DNA of 64,000 nt, taken from contig JBAMJV010001384.1 in the NCBI GenBank assembly GCA_037951105.1, positions 1-64,000 on the forward strand, in the 5' to 3' direction. Below, in pieces: positions 1 to 11,850 of the stretch. The translations under genes were made by a program, and so were the position numbers. How positions within the stretch are numbered: the first letter of the stretch is position 1; each line of letters starts with the position of its first letter. The notes below the pieces were generated by a model. The model did no database searches. It worked only from the letters and a program-made list of their open reading frames with translations, and was not told where the DNA came from. This stretch comes from Echinarachnius parma (Eukaryota; Echinodermata; Echinoidea; Clypeasteroida; Echinarachniidae).

Positions 1-2580
1 GGAGCTAGACAGATTATTGTGAGGTTCGGTTATTAAACCGTCGTCCAACATTTTATTAATCTATAGGTAATAACAAAAATCATAAAATTCATAACTCCAC
101 CAAAATACATTGTCAAGTCCTAATCTTTTCAGAATAAATTTTAAAAATCATGATCTATAATATTTGAGGTTAATATGGCAACTTATATTTTTTAATTATT
201 TTGGGCTTGCAAAAGAGGGAATGCCCCTTTAAGATGGGTATACTCATGTCAACAGAGGACATGCAGATTGCAGAACATAGCGAGAAATAGCAACGACATG
301 AGACAGCATGTTGAATAAATATAGATTTAAGTGAATAGTTTTAATTGTTGATAATAAAACAAAGGAGATACTTTTCCTAAGTTTTCTTTTGTATTGCTTT
401 ACATTCTCTTCTGCAATGATGTTCTGTGTCTATGGTATGTCACGTATATTATTTCATTATCATATATAAGACTGTATTGTATTTAATAAAGTAAAGACAC
501 ATATTTACGGCAGTTAATGATGCTTGAAACATGACAACAAAGTAATCATTCTCAAGTTTATGTTCTTAAGACTTATAATTAAGACACACTAAAGTAATTT
601 TCTATTAAAACGGTGGTAAACCTGGTATAGACTAGTGGCAGAACCAGATATTGGCAAACTATACGGAGGGGCGCAATGGCTCTGACAATGGCGACAATGG
701 CGACAATTCATGGATGCCTAATTAGTCACCAACATAATTATATGCAAAATGATTATATGTTGGCTATGGTGTTAAGTTTAATGATTTAAATGTTTACGTT
801 TCCATACGGGGGCAGACGGGCGGGGGCGTGAACCAGCTCCTCCACAATCAACACTTTGCTGGCTACGCCACCATGGCCTCTGTAGTCGTAACTTATTTCC
901 TTCTCGTTTGCTTTTCTGATCAAGATTGGCGTTTCATAAATGTCACCCATTCGAGCCCAGCCCTTTTGCCGAACGACGATAAACGCTCTAGAGTATTATA
1001 CAAGCTCGAATATATCAATCAAAACAACCCGTCTTATATTGGATTATGGATGGATGGATGGATGGATGGGTCTATTCCAAGTCTGTCTGCGACGTTTACT
1101 GTCAACCCATGTTTACCCATGCGCCTGGTATTGTAGGGCCATTTTAACCCTGTTGGCGCCAATGGCGCAAATTATCCCCATGTTGACCTAAATGCAAAAT
1201 GCGTATAGGCACAAGATGCGATTTGGGGCGCGTTAAAAGTTAACTAGCAAGACGGTAATTTCGCTGCATGTGCGAGGCGTGTTAAGGGCTGTTCTTCTAG
1301 AATATTGCCATTTTCTTTTCTGCTCTCTTTGCCCGAGGTCTCGCGGTCCTATTTCGCCACAGTCAACTGTATCTTGTTTTGTTTTTGTCTCGAGTTTGAA
1401 AATCGCCACATCGCATCACAAGAGATACATAATATTGATATCAAATAGACCTACTTGGAAACCGTTTGCTCCAATCGCAAGTGTATCGTGTTTAATCTTG
1501 TTATTATGCTAACGTGTTTTGTGACACGATGCTGTACTGGACATCCTGATCTATAAACAATCGTGGTATTAAGGAAACAATGACCTTTGATTGCTTTACG
1601 TCACAAACGACTTGTATTGGGATCAAGTTATCTTGGGAGCTAAACTAAAGGGACAAGTTAGTCCATCCTGTATGGGAACTTGAAACGTATAGCATCGCAA
1701 GAATACTTGTTTAGTAAGTAAATCATCGTCACAATGTGAATGTTGCAGGTTTGGATGGACCCTGTTCACTTTTAGATAACCCACAATCCTTGTTTATTAG
1801 GGTGTGCAGAGCTATAGATCCGAAGTAAACAATTGTTCAAATTTATTTTGCTTGTTTTGTGGGGATTTAGATTTCCAATTTCAGCTATAATACATTCTTT
1901 GGCATCGCACTTAATTTCTGTGCGGTTCATCTTGTTTAATATTATACTTAAAGTGAATTACTTCTTTTATGTGTTTTTTTTAAACAAAAGATACCCCTTT
2001 TTAGGAAAAATAAACCCATTCCATATTTTGCTTCATGTGGACTATATGTTTTCTGTCAATATAGCTCATTAAGATTATTTACTTTTGTTTGTCATGGTTC
2101 CAGTGAGATGTTGATTTATACGCTATGTTCAGACTTTCCTCAATGATTAATTACTTACACCACATCTGTCCCATGACATAAGCTACGGTGTCAATTGCTC
2201 CGACAGTTTGTTTAATATATACGAATACAGCTTACTGACCCTAATAAACAAAACACTCACTAATCATAACGCTAACCTTAACCCGTATACCCCAACCATA
2301 ACTTTAATCCTAACACTAAACCCATACCGAACTCTTAACTTTCTCTAAATTGATTTTCTTTAAACACGGAGCAATTGTCGCCGGAGCATTATGACGTGTC
2401 ACCTCCACAGGCATGTGCCCTCCGACAACTTTATACCCTAATGACATGATTAATTATACCAACCATCAGACATGTGAGATACATCAAGCTAGATAATTCA
2501 CATTGGCTGTATGTAGCTCAATGTACATGGTAGGCATTATTATTATTTATGTTTTGTTTTTTGTATTATTATTATTATTA

Positions 2581-2630
<50 letters not shown>

Positions 2631-4565
2631 CACTTATCATAATGGTGATTAATCCTTGTTTTACCTGCCGTTGACAATATTTAAATTGGTAGATAATTGC
2701 AGTTACATGTTACCTCAGAGCCTTGGGATTGATGGCTTTTTTACAAACTTGTTTTTACAAAAAAAAGTTTTTCATTGTATTCAAATTTACAACGTGATTA
2801 TAATTATAGTTTGAAAGGCCATTAATAAAATAAATGAACATATTTGACTTGCTTGGCAACAGTGTAGAATAGCATTTTGAAAAGAACACGTGTGAAAAAA
2901 TTAATTTTAAAAGAAATGTTTATCTTGAAAATGCTTAATTGATGTATCGTTCCGCAAATAAGAGTCCTATATTCATATTTGTATGCATTATATCTTAAAA
3001 TGATTTTGTGAAATAAACACAAACTATGTAGATCTTTGTTTTTATTCAACCTAATGACAATGGTATCTAATAAGATAATTATCGACGCTTCTTAAAGTAA
3101 AGATATATTAAAAATTTACGTAGAACCAACAACTTGTAACAATACTTCATAATTATCGAACGAAGAGTTTCGTCCATTGTTTAGTTCAAATTGTCCTCAT
3201 TATTTTATGTATTTATGTATTTATCTTTATTATTTGATATCTAACTATCTATTTATTGGTATATTCATCCGGTTATTTATTATGTATATTAATTAATTTA
3301 TTATGCTTTGTTTCACAAATTCGGTGAATCAAACTACGTCCAGAATTACTCCTAAATTGAGTATGATATTGATGTTTTTTTCATCTTGAAATCTACGGGA
3401 GATGTAAACATGTTGTGTTTGTAGTAATTTGAACTACTAGCTTTTAATTGAATGTTGGTACGGTTTGCAAATGTTTTGGTGATCATAATAGCAAATCTTG
3501 GTCGTAATGGACCTAATTAAGCATTGATCATTAGTATGGGTGTTTAGCTAGCATGTGAAAGTAAACTGGAATTAATGAAATTGAAGAACGTTGTTGGTGA
3601 TTGTGACGCTTTACTAAAATATTGAAAAAGAAGTTAAATTTTTAAAATGACTATCAGTTTTTATTTGTTTCATTAAATGATTATATATTTCCAATCCAAT
3701 CACACATTGGAAGGCGTATCAGACAAACAAAAACAGGACTGAATACAAAATAATATTCTCTTTAAAAACATGAAATCAACTTACAAACTTCGCTTTACAG
3801 ATCCAGCTATATAACGAGGAAAAAATTGCCGCTAAAGGTCTTTTTAAAAATTTGTTATCGTCTTTCTCTTTTCGTCCCTCTTATATATATCTTCTCTTTT
3901 CAACTCGCCCAACATTATACCAATTATGATAGTGACGTGAAAACATTGTTAAAACTTGAACATCAGGTTTGGTATCATCGCTATACCACAACCTCTAGCC
4001 ACATGAAATACCCTGTCGCTGCTCCTCCCGGCTCCACTACCATATTTGGCAGTTGGGCGACGCGCTGATGATGCTCCTATACATGTAATGTATAGAACAC
4101 CCATTCACGTTGTATATCAATGTGGTGGTGGGACATGCATCTATGTAGATGACATGCGGCGATACTGGATTATGCTGTGTCCATCGTTTACTATAGGGTG
4201 TGCCATAAAATATCTTGTCCGTACTACTTACTACTGTTAAAATCATTGAAATAATATGTCTACGGATTCTAAACGATAAGCAGTTCTTGTAATGTGTAAT
4301 GATTAAGGGGTTGTCACGTGTTCTTCCAAACAAAATAATGTACATTCGTTATACTTTATCGCGTTGTTGTTGTTGTAATTTACACAATCGAATACAAAGT
4401 AAAAAGTGGATTTTAACGATATATATGTATAATATATACATTATGTACTTAAAATGTGTAGGGAAATGAACATCATTGACCAATTAGTTGATTACTAAAA
4501 AAAACACCAATATAATACCAATAATATAACACACACACACAAAACTTAATTTATTTGACTACTTA
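1..4565. other. Gene-free AT-rich stretch
   Basis: I see no supported exon here. The short open frames have no coding bias, splice context or recognisable protein. The only organised sequence is a run of ATGG units near 1049-1068, a long ATT microsatellite at about 2563-2629, and ordinary AT-rich DNA. It could be part of the upstream intron of the large exon at 13214, because that exon starts at a splice acceptor and its 5' partners are not in view. Confidence 0.6.
2563..2629. repeat. (ATT)n microsatellite
   Basis: About 22 nearly perfect ATT units, interrupted once by ATC near the left end. It is a simple-sequence repeat with no coding meaning. Confidence 0.95.
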
Positions 4566-4786
4566 AGCTGCGTTTCCACTAGAGCGAATTTCCGCGGCGA
4601 ATTTCCGCCGCGAACATTCGCACGGACCAAATCAGTGTTATTCATATATTATTCATATTTTATTCATATTACATGGCGAATATTCGCAAGCGAATTTTTT
4701 TAATCACTCCTCAGAGCGATTTTTTCAATAATTCGCTGCGAAAAAAAAAATTCGCCGCGGAAATTCGCTCTAATGGGAACGCAGCT
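4566..4786. mobile_element. Palindromic MITE with TTA target duplication
   Basis: The element starts AGCTGCGTTTCCACTAGAGC and ends with the near-exact reverse complement (AACGCAGCT). The complementary arms reach about 40 bp and contain GCGAATTTCCGCGGCGAA. It is flanked on both sides by TTA (4563-4565 and 4787-4789). A TTA or TAA duplication is characteristic of PIF/Harbinger elements, so I read it as a non-autonomous Harbinger-like MITE. No transposase is present. The superfamily call rests only on the duplication. Confidence 0.7.
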
Positions 4787-5428
4787 TTAAAGGTATGGCA
4801 GTGGTGTTTCATATAAAGTGTTATGTGGTATTGTTTGGCATGTCAGAGGCAGGATAATAGTAGAGATGAGATTATATAAGTTGTGGCAGGTCACGAATGT
4901 CGGTATACGGGACAAGGAATTCTCCCATAATTATATATTTTGATTGCATTGACACCAAAATATTATAGAACTTGGTAATGACAATGATTGCAGATTATAG
5001 CGCTGTGCGTAACTTATTCAGGCAGGTGGAATAAATCTGTTATAATCATCTTTTAATCACAAGGATTACATAATCGTATTATTGTGACATGTCATTGCAT
5101 CAAACATAGGAAATTATACCGATAAATGACCTGCATCATTAGGCTATTTTGAACTTGAATGTAAGTTAGAGTAACTTATCAGAACATAATATGTTCAAAG
5201 GTGTTTACTCTGTTCTCACATACACTTCATACTATACAAAACGCAAAACACGAGTTCGTCGAAAAGACATTCATACGTCTCGTGTACACTTACAATGTCG
5301 TAGTTAGATAACATCATGATAAGTACATTAATTCGGTCATTGCTTGTTGCTGAGTGGGTAAATTATGATAACTTGGCTGGCCTTAACAGACATCGACGTC
5401 ACGGCCAAATAAATAATACTTAAAGCCA

Positions 5429-5756
5429 GAAAGGGATCTAGTAACATTGTCCAAATCCAGACAACTTACTTAGAACTTCAGCGGTTCTCACATACCTCAT
5501 TGCATTCGTATTCCCTATTTCGTTAAAATATATTTACATTTGAAGTGTTCAGATTTTAAACTATCCACTGGATAGTTATAACTGTGTACAAAGTCAGTGC
5601 AATGAGTTAGCAAATATCACTTTTTGCTCATTTCTCGGCCATATAACATGCATGTGACGTGACATTTTCACACATTACCTATAATGAACATTTATAAGAA
5701 TTTAAAAAATACACATTTTATCAATCATCAATCACTTTTGCACATGTCAACAAAGT
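5429..5756 (-). mobile_element. AGGGATCTAGTAAC-family MITE, reverse copy
   Basis: Reverse-oriented copy of a family found at 5757-6146, 9082-9468 and 25213-25598. It begins AAAGGGATCTAGTAACATTG followed by GTCCAAATCC, which is the right-hand end of the family. It runs head to head into the forward copy at 5757. Shared interior blocks include the AATGAGC and CAAAGTGATATT segments and a GTACAAAGTCAGTGC block. Confidence 0.7.
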
Positions 5757-6146
5757 TTAAAGGGATCTAGTAACTTTGTTGGCATGTGCAAAAAGTGGTG
5801 AATGGTTGACTCAATGTATATTGTTGTTATCTAAAATGTCCACTGGGTATTGTGTGAAAATTCCAAGTTAAATGGACGTTATATGGCCGAGTAATGAGCA
5901 AATATGCAAAGTGATGTTCACTAACTCAGTGCACTGACTTTGTACACGGTTTCGACGATCCAGCGGATCGTTTAACATCTGAACACTTCAATCGTAAATA
6001 TCTTTTTAACGAAAGGGAAATTTGAAAAAAACCGAAACCGGTCCCATGCTTTTTTTGTTAATACGAACACAACAAGGTATATGAGAGAACCGCTAGAATT
6101 CCAATTGGATTTTGAGGATTTGGACAATGTTACTAAGTCCCTTTAA
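5757..6146 (+). mobile_element. AGGGATCTAGTAAC-family MITE, forward copy
   Basis: Begins TTAAAGGGATCTAGTAACTT and ends GTTACTAAGTCCCTTTAA, giving imperfect terminal inverted repeats with TTAA at both edges. TTAA is the target used by piggyBac-type elements, so this is probably a non-autonomous piggyBac-like MITE of about 390 bp. The TTAA could also be part of the repeat end. There is no open frame for a transposase. Confidence 0.7.
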
Positions 6147-6569
6147 TACTAGAGAAATCGACGTCACGGCCAAATAAATGAAGCACCCAGCTGTTATATT
6201 GGTATAAGTTGTAAGAGGACTTATTATTAACATTAAAGTGATCTATTAACTTTGTCAAATTCAACCAAAAATCACTTGGAGCTTCCACATTTCTCTTGTA
6301 CCTCTTTGTTTGGCTTATGGTATTAACAGAAGAATGAAATGGATTTTGAATATTCAACTGTCTAGCTAATTATGGATTCTCGATTGAATAAAAAGCGTTC
6401 TGCAACGCTTCATGATTGTAGTCAATATCAATGGGCAGGGGTGATAATATATTACATCCATTTTAACTTTTTGCACTCTAGGTAAACATTGTTCCTTTTC
6501 TATGAAACTATCATACATTATTCTCAAGAATCTTACCAAGACATTGGTATATTACTGAAGTGTCGAATA

Positions 6570-6787
6570 CCGTAAAACTTCGCCTATAGGCGGTACTGGT
6601 TCAATAGGGTTGTCTCAACTTTACATGATTATGCTATCATGAATATTCATTAAGACCTGCTCGAAGATCGTTGACAAAGGGCTAGATACATATTCATTAT
6701 ACTAGATCCTTGTGGACGCGGCTGGGGCTGTTGATTAATACCTGCTAATACTGTGAGATAGTAGCGCCTATAGGCGAAGTTTTACGG
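6570..6787. mobile_element. Short palindromic MITE with TA duplication
   Basis: Arms begin CCGTAAAACTTCGCCTATAG and end with the exact reverse complement, about 25 bp, flanked by TA at 6568-6569 and 6788-6789. A TA duplication suggests Tc1/mariner type. The 170-bp centre is unrelated sequence without coding capacity. Confidence 0.75.
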
Positions 6788-6840
6788 TATCAGTCTTTGA
6801 AAATCTGTTGAATTTAATGGATTACTTTAAACTTGTAGAG

Positions 6841-8140
6841 TGGTCTAGTAACTATACAGATATAATACAATAACTGACAAAGAGTTGATAAAAAAAAATT
6901 GTATGATATGATATGTCCACTGAGTTAAAAGCAGTGTTTACTAACTCATTGCCGTAAGTTTGTTCACAGTTGAAATGATTCCTATAATTTGTTTCAAATT
7001 AAATCCTACATATCTCAATAAGGAAGTCTACGTCATCCCTTGGGGTCGATCGCTACATCCCTTTCTTCAGCCCCAGCCCCTTTCAAATTGTTCATAATCA
7101 AGATGGCATTGACCCATTTCTATTATATGGTGGAATTAATTGTATCATTGTGGAGTAATTGCGTCTACGTGGCAGAAGGGGAGTGAAATAATATATTAAC
7201 CTTTTTTTAATGTAATTGATGTGGCGAGGTCTCTGGTTGCAGCACATATGTGTAGTCCTAGATTGATGGTGTGATGTGTGGTCTAGTAACTATGCTACAT
7301 TATTATTATACAATAACCAACAAAGAGTTGATAAACATTTTTATTTTTGTGATCTGCTATGTCTACTGAGTAGAAAACAGTGTTTGCCATACGTTTGTTC
7401 ACAGTTGAAATGATTCCTATAATTTGTTTCAAATTAAATCTTACATATCTCAATAAGGAAGCATACGTCATCCCTTGGGGGTCGATCGCTACACCCCATT
7501 CTTCAGCCCCAGCCCCTTTCATATTGTTCATAATCAAGATGGCATTGACCCATTTCTATTATAATGTATGATGGAATTAATTGTATCATAGTGGAGTAAT
7601 TGCGTCTACGTGGCAGAAGGGGAGTGAAATAATATATTAACCTGTTTAATCTAATTGATGTGGCGAGGTCTCTGGTTGCACCACGTATGTGTAGTCCTAG
7701 ATTGATGGTGTGATGTGTGGTCTAGTAACTATGCTACAGTATTATTATACAATAACCGACAAAGAGTTGATGAAAATTTTATTTTTGTAATCTGATATGT
7801 CCACTTAGTAGAAAACAGTGTTTACTATTTCTCATTACAATAAGTTTGCTCATAGTTGAAATGATTGAAATCTCCTAAGGAAGTATACGTCGTTCTTTAA
7901 TTGGGGGTCGATCACTACACCCTTTCTTCAGCCCCAGCCCCTTTCATATTGTTCATAATCAAGATGGCATTGACCCATTTCTATATGGTGGAATTAATTG
8001 TATCATTGAGGAGTAATTGCGTCTACGTGGCAGAAGGGGAGTGAAATAATAATATATTAACCTGTTTAATGGTATTGATGTGGCGAGGTCTCTGGTTGCA
8101 CCACGTATGTGTAGTCCCAGATTGATCCTGTGTTGTGGAT
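6841..8140. repeat. Tandem array, three units of about 439 bp
   Basis: The phrase TGGTCTAGTAACTAT recurs at 6841, 7279 and 7718, an exact 439-bp spacing for the second step and 438 for the first. Each unit contains GACAAAGAGTTGAT or CAACAAAGAGTTGAT, a GGTCGATC block, the AAGATGGCATTGACCC block and GGCGAGGTCTCTGGTTGC. The copies differ by small indels and substitutions, so the array is recent but not fresh. It shares the TCTAGTAAC start with the nearby MITE family, suggesting that a related element was captured and amplified. Short open frames inside are not genes. Confidence 0.85.
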
Positions 8141-9081
8141 TTAAGGTCGACATACAAGACAAGGAAATTAGTATTCTTCGCTGTAGAACTTTTAAAAAAG
8201 GGCCAGAGGGAAAAGGTGCAATTAAAAGAACTGTTAATTAAGAAAGAGAACGGTGAGTAAATAAAGAAAATTGATTTATTTCGATATAATCACGTTTGAC
8301 AAAACAAATGAAGCAAGTAGGTAAGATGACGAAACTGAAGACCATGCAGTTCTATTGAAGGGGTTAAGAATAATTAATATTATACACTATAGCATAGCGA
8401 GGGGGCTCCTGTGCTCAAGCCCCCTTCCCCCCAGCCACCCCCCCCCCCCCCCCCCTCCAATTAGGTTTTTTGTTTGCTTGTTAGCCAGTATTTTTTATTT
8501 TTAGGCTTTGAATAGCACAAATCCAAAAGTTTCCGGGGGCTCAACCCTCTGGACCTCAACCCTCTGGACCCCCCGCCAGAGGCCCTAAGGCAGTCATAAA
8601 ACAAAACGGATTGCGCTTACCCGCTCGCAGATTGGGGCCCGGCCCCCTTCCAAAATTCCTGGCGAAAACGTATCTTCATCTAATAAAGATTCTGTTATAA
8701 TATACATATAGGGTCGAAATTCAGCTCGCCTCTGCGTGGTTGACCGCATGCATGTTTTGATGGGACACCCTGTAATCACGCTCGGGTTTGTGAGATACGT
8801 ATATTATAGAGTCGACATTTGGGACTGGATTTGTACTTGTATAACATTGTCACGTGACACGAAGCGACGGGAGAGCGCCCTACTTTGCCTGACACGGCGT
8901 TTTAATGTGGAGTGATCAGATAATTCGTCATTTGTCTAAGTCAGCTGTTTGACAATTGATAATCATATTGGTGCAACAGTCGGGCACAAGTCATGACGCC
9001 GGGGGTGTTGGGAGTAAAGCAAAGGACACAGATTAGTGGATGGAGTGCTTAGCTTAGGAAGGGGTGAAGGACTAGACTTAA
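8141..9081. other. Gene-free stretch
   Basis: Nothing coding is supported. It holds a run of about 20 C near 8441-8456, flanked by short CCCC and CCTCTGGACC repeats, and otherwise unstructured AT-rich DNA. Confidence 0.5.
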
Positions 9082-9468
9082 TTAAAGGGATCTAGTAACT
9101 TAGTTGACATCTGCAAAATGTGATGAATGGTTGATAAAAATGTTTTTGTTTGTGTGTGTGGTCTTATAATATGTCCACAAAGTAATGTGTGAAAATGTCA
9201 TGTTAAATGCATGTCAAATGGCCGAGTAATGAGCGACAATGCAAAGTGATATTCGCATCCTCATTGAACTGACTTTTTACACAGTATAAATTTCCATTGG
9301 ATAATTAATAATCCGAAAACTTCAGTCGTAAATATCAGTTTAACAAAAGAGTAATTAAAAAAAAGGTCCATGCTTCTATTGATAATACGTATACAACAAG
9401 GTATGAGAGAACCATTAGAGTTCTAACTTAGCTTTGTGGATTTGGACAATGTTACTAGATCCCTTTAA
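9082..9468 (+). mobile_element. AGGGATCTAGTAAC-family MITE
   Basis: Complete copy of about 387 bp. It starts TTAAAGGGATCTAGTAACTT, ends GTTACTAGATCCCTTTAA, and carries the same interior blocks as the copies at 5757 and 25213. TTAA lies at both edges. Confidence 0.8.
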
Positions 9469-9944
9469 AGCAAAGACATTCAGATTATATTCAGATTTGC
9501 CAGGCCCATAATGGGTCATCTCTGTCTGGTGAAATATTGCATTACCAATTTGTTTTGAAATTATCAACTATCACACGAAATTGTGACCTTTTCTAACATT
9601 ATGATAGACTCCTGTGTTGATCATAACTGTATGGTGCCGTTTCAAAAAGTTTTTTAAATGTCATCCCTGTATAGCACATGAAAATCGCAGCTTGAAATCT
9701 AACGATTCTGTTTAGAACACAATGGTCTGATGTCGTTTCTAAGCCTTAAAGGGACAGCATCGCCACGCGCCAGAGTACGCCTTCCAAAGTGCTTAAAAGA
9801 AGGCGCCATTTTACATACGCACACCGCGTTGAAGTATGACTTCAACTGCCATTAATATAGATAGTTGCGGGATCGTTGCCGCACTCACGTACGATTCCAC
9901 TGGCGGGGCCCTTTCTTGATAAAACCCAATTTTTTAAATATCAG

Positions 9945-10024
9945 GGTAAGAGCCAATCAGCATGGAGCATTATAGCCGTTGCCATAGTAGTTGCCATGAT
10001 TGGGACATTTACAACATTAATATT
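9945..10024 (+). CDS. Possible transmembrane-coding exon (weak)
   Basis: After an AG at 9943-9944 an open stretch encodes a hydrophobic segment (SAWSIIAVAIVVAMIGTF then TTLIL) typical of a single membrane helix, followed by a GTAAAA that could be a phase-0 donor. If real it could be an upstream exon of the plus-strand gene at 13214, whose exon also starts in phase 0. The acceptor tract is poor and the area is rich in repeats, so I hold this as a candidate only. Confidence 0.2.
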
Positions 10025-10279
10025 GGTAAAACTTTATGAACATGGCGTACGTTGCCCAGTGCGCGATCCCGGATTTGCCGATGCAGTCACTTTATTAACG
10101 TTAATGTCATTCCCAGCACATAAAGTAGTGTTTCAAATTGAATGATGGGCCTGATATCGGATCCTCCTCGCCCAAGGACATGGGCGCAGACTGTCTTGCT
10201 GCATTGCGTGCATGCACCTGGAAATGTATGTCATTCGCAGATGCTAAACATGATATATTCATCAGGATCATAAATGATC

Positions 10280-10606
10280 TGGGGGGGGGGGGGGGGGGGT
10301 GTTTCACAAAGATCCTAAGATTAACTTAACTCTAAGTTGGACTAAAAAATTATGGAAAGCCATTTGTAGCCTTGGAATAAAATACATTCAAAAGCCAAAA
10401 TGCAAGTATTTTAGACTTTTCATGAATTTTACATCAATAAACATGACATCTCCTTGACAATAGAAAATATTAATGATTTGAATCAACATTTTATGCCTTT
10501 TAAAAGAACTTTTACAAAAAAAATCAACGAAACTAACGGCTTTCCATAATTGTTAAGTGCAACTTAGAGTTATAGTTCAACTTAGCATCTTTGTGAAACA
10601 CCCCCC
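10280..10606. mobile_element. GTGTTTCACAAAGATC-family MITE bounded by G and C runs
   Basis: Terminal inverted repeats GTGTTTCACAAAGATCCTAAG on the left and the complement ending GTGAAACACCCCCC on the right; a G run of about 18 forms the left edge. A second full copy lies at 50224-50540 and a right-end remnant at about 26702-26757. No coding capacity. The homopolymer edges may come from slippage at the ends. Confidence 0.8.
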
Positions 10607-11293
10607 TGGCGCTAAACGACACTCGAGAGTGTCCAATGCAAAGCGTCCCCTGAAAGCACTATATTATAGTCGTGTATTTATGTATTGATTGTGATGTCTG
10701 AGTTAACCTGTATGCCGTCATGTACAATGATTAAGTATTATGTTGATATAATGTGGCAATTGTGGACACACGGTATTTTTGTTTGTATATTATACTTTCC
10801 ATACTTCGTGTGACTTCGTTAATACAATTCTCTTTAATAAATAAATAGATAATCAAATTTATGGATACTTCTTTTTTTAACTAAGACCAAACACAAAAGT
10901 GATATGCGGTTGCCAGCGCGGGTTGTTATTATATATCATACCATATCCCTTCAAGATACCACAGCGATAATTATTGACTAGATAACTACAAAATTATTTC
11001 TTGTAACTTCTTGTTCATCTTTCGTTTTCATTGTACCGTCATTTTGGAACCTCTGCGACTTCTTAGCGTGGACATCTCTCGAGTTCGTTCTACACTGACA
11101 TATAGTAACTAAAAGCCTTAAAGTATCACCCCACAATGACCTAAGGGCTCTTTCTAGGTGTTATCTTCTGTATCTCCTATGGTATGACAACCATGCCAAA
11201 ATCGAAGGACTAGAAATCCCGACCAAAGGCCAGGTCTCGCCGCGCAGCACACTTGCAGCTTCCAACCGGTTTCCAAGATATTCGGAGATGAAT

Positions 11294-11440
11294 TATATAA
11301 AAGCGAATTCGTTTGCAAGTTGTATCATAGGTCAACGCTTGATTGAAGAAATACATTTAGTTGTTCATTACCCCGCTGTGTGTTATTTATATGCACGATA
11401 GAACATAGTGGGCGACCGGTCACCAAAGAGGTCCGACATG
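11294..11440 (+). mobile_element. Possible LTR end and primer-binding site
   Basis: A TATATAAAAG box at about 11294 is followed some 110 bp later by a segment ending in CA and then TAGTGGGCGACCGGTCACC. This resembles the junction between the 3' edge of an LTR and the tRNA-primer site of Gypsy/BEL-type retrotransposons. No gag or pol frame follows, so at most this is a truncated or solo remnant. The left LTR edge was not located. Confidence 0.3.
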
Positions 11441-11780
11441 TACTTCACGTCGAGTTAGAGACCGTATACGGACCCTGTATGGGGGCGAAGCCAGGTGAAA
11501 TCCATACGGGGAACAAATATTTTAGTGTGGGGCAACCTTAACCTGAAATTAAAATACGGTAGAAAACACATCCCGAATTAAGGCCATTCAAGTTTGCACC
11601 ATTACAATCGTATATGTTCATCATACAATGACGTAGGCCTAATTGGTATCAAGGGTAAATTCAGATTGGAGGCAAATAGTTCCATGATGGGGTGAGGTAT
11701 AGCCTTAACCAATAGGTAGAACGTTGTTATCAATTCATTAAATACATTTCAATTTAGGAAAGAAAATTGGGCTTCGCTTT

Positions 11781-11850
11781 GGGAATCGAACCCGAGACCT
11801 TAATCAGATAGCTAGATCGGTGTTCTAACCCGACTGAACCACAATGTCCT
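11781..11850 (-). repeat. tRNA-like SINE head
   Basis: Read on the minus strand there is an A-box-like TGGTTCAGTCGG and an exact B box GGTTCGATTCC at tRNA spacing. The presumed acceptor strands do not pair, so it is not a working tRNA gene. It is better explained as the RNA polymerase III head of a SINE whose body I could not delimit. Confidence 0.45.

Noticed and set aside
9876-10145. Complete 89-residue membrane protein gene
   Set aside because: No promoter, conserved family or good start context. Only a weak possible exon was kept.
11781-11850. Functional tRNA gene on the minus strand
   Set aside because: Only the A/B boxes fit; acceptor strands are not complementary.
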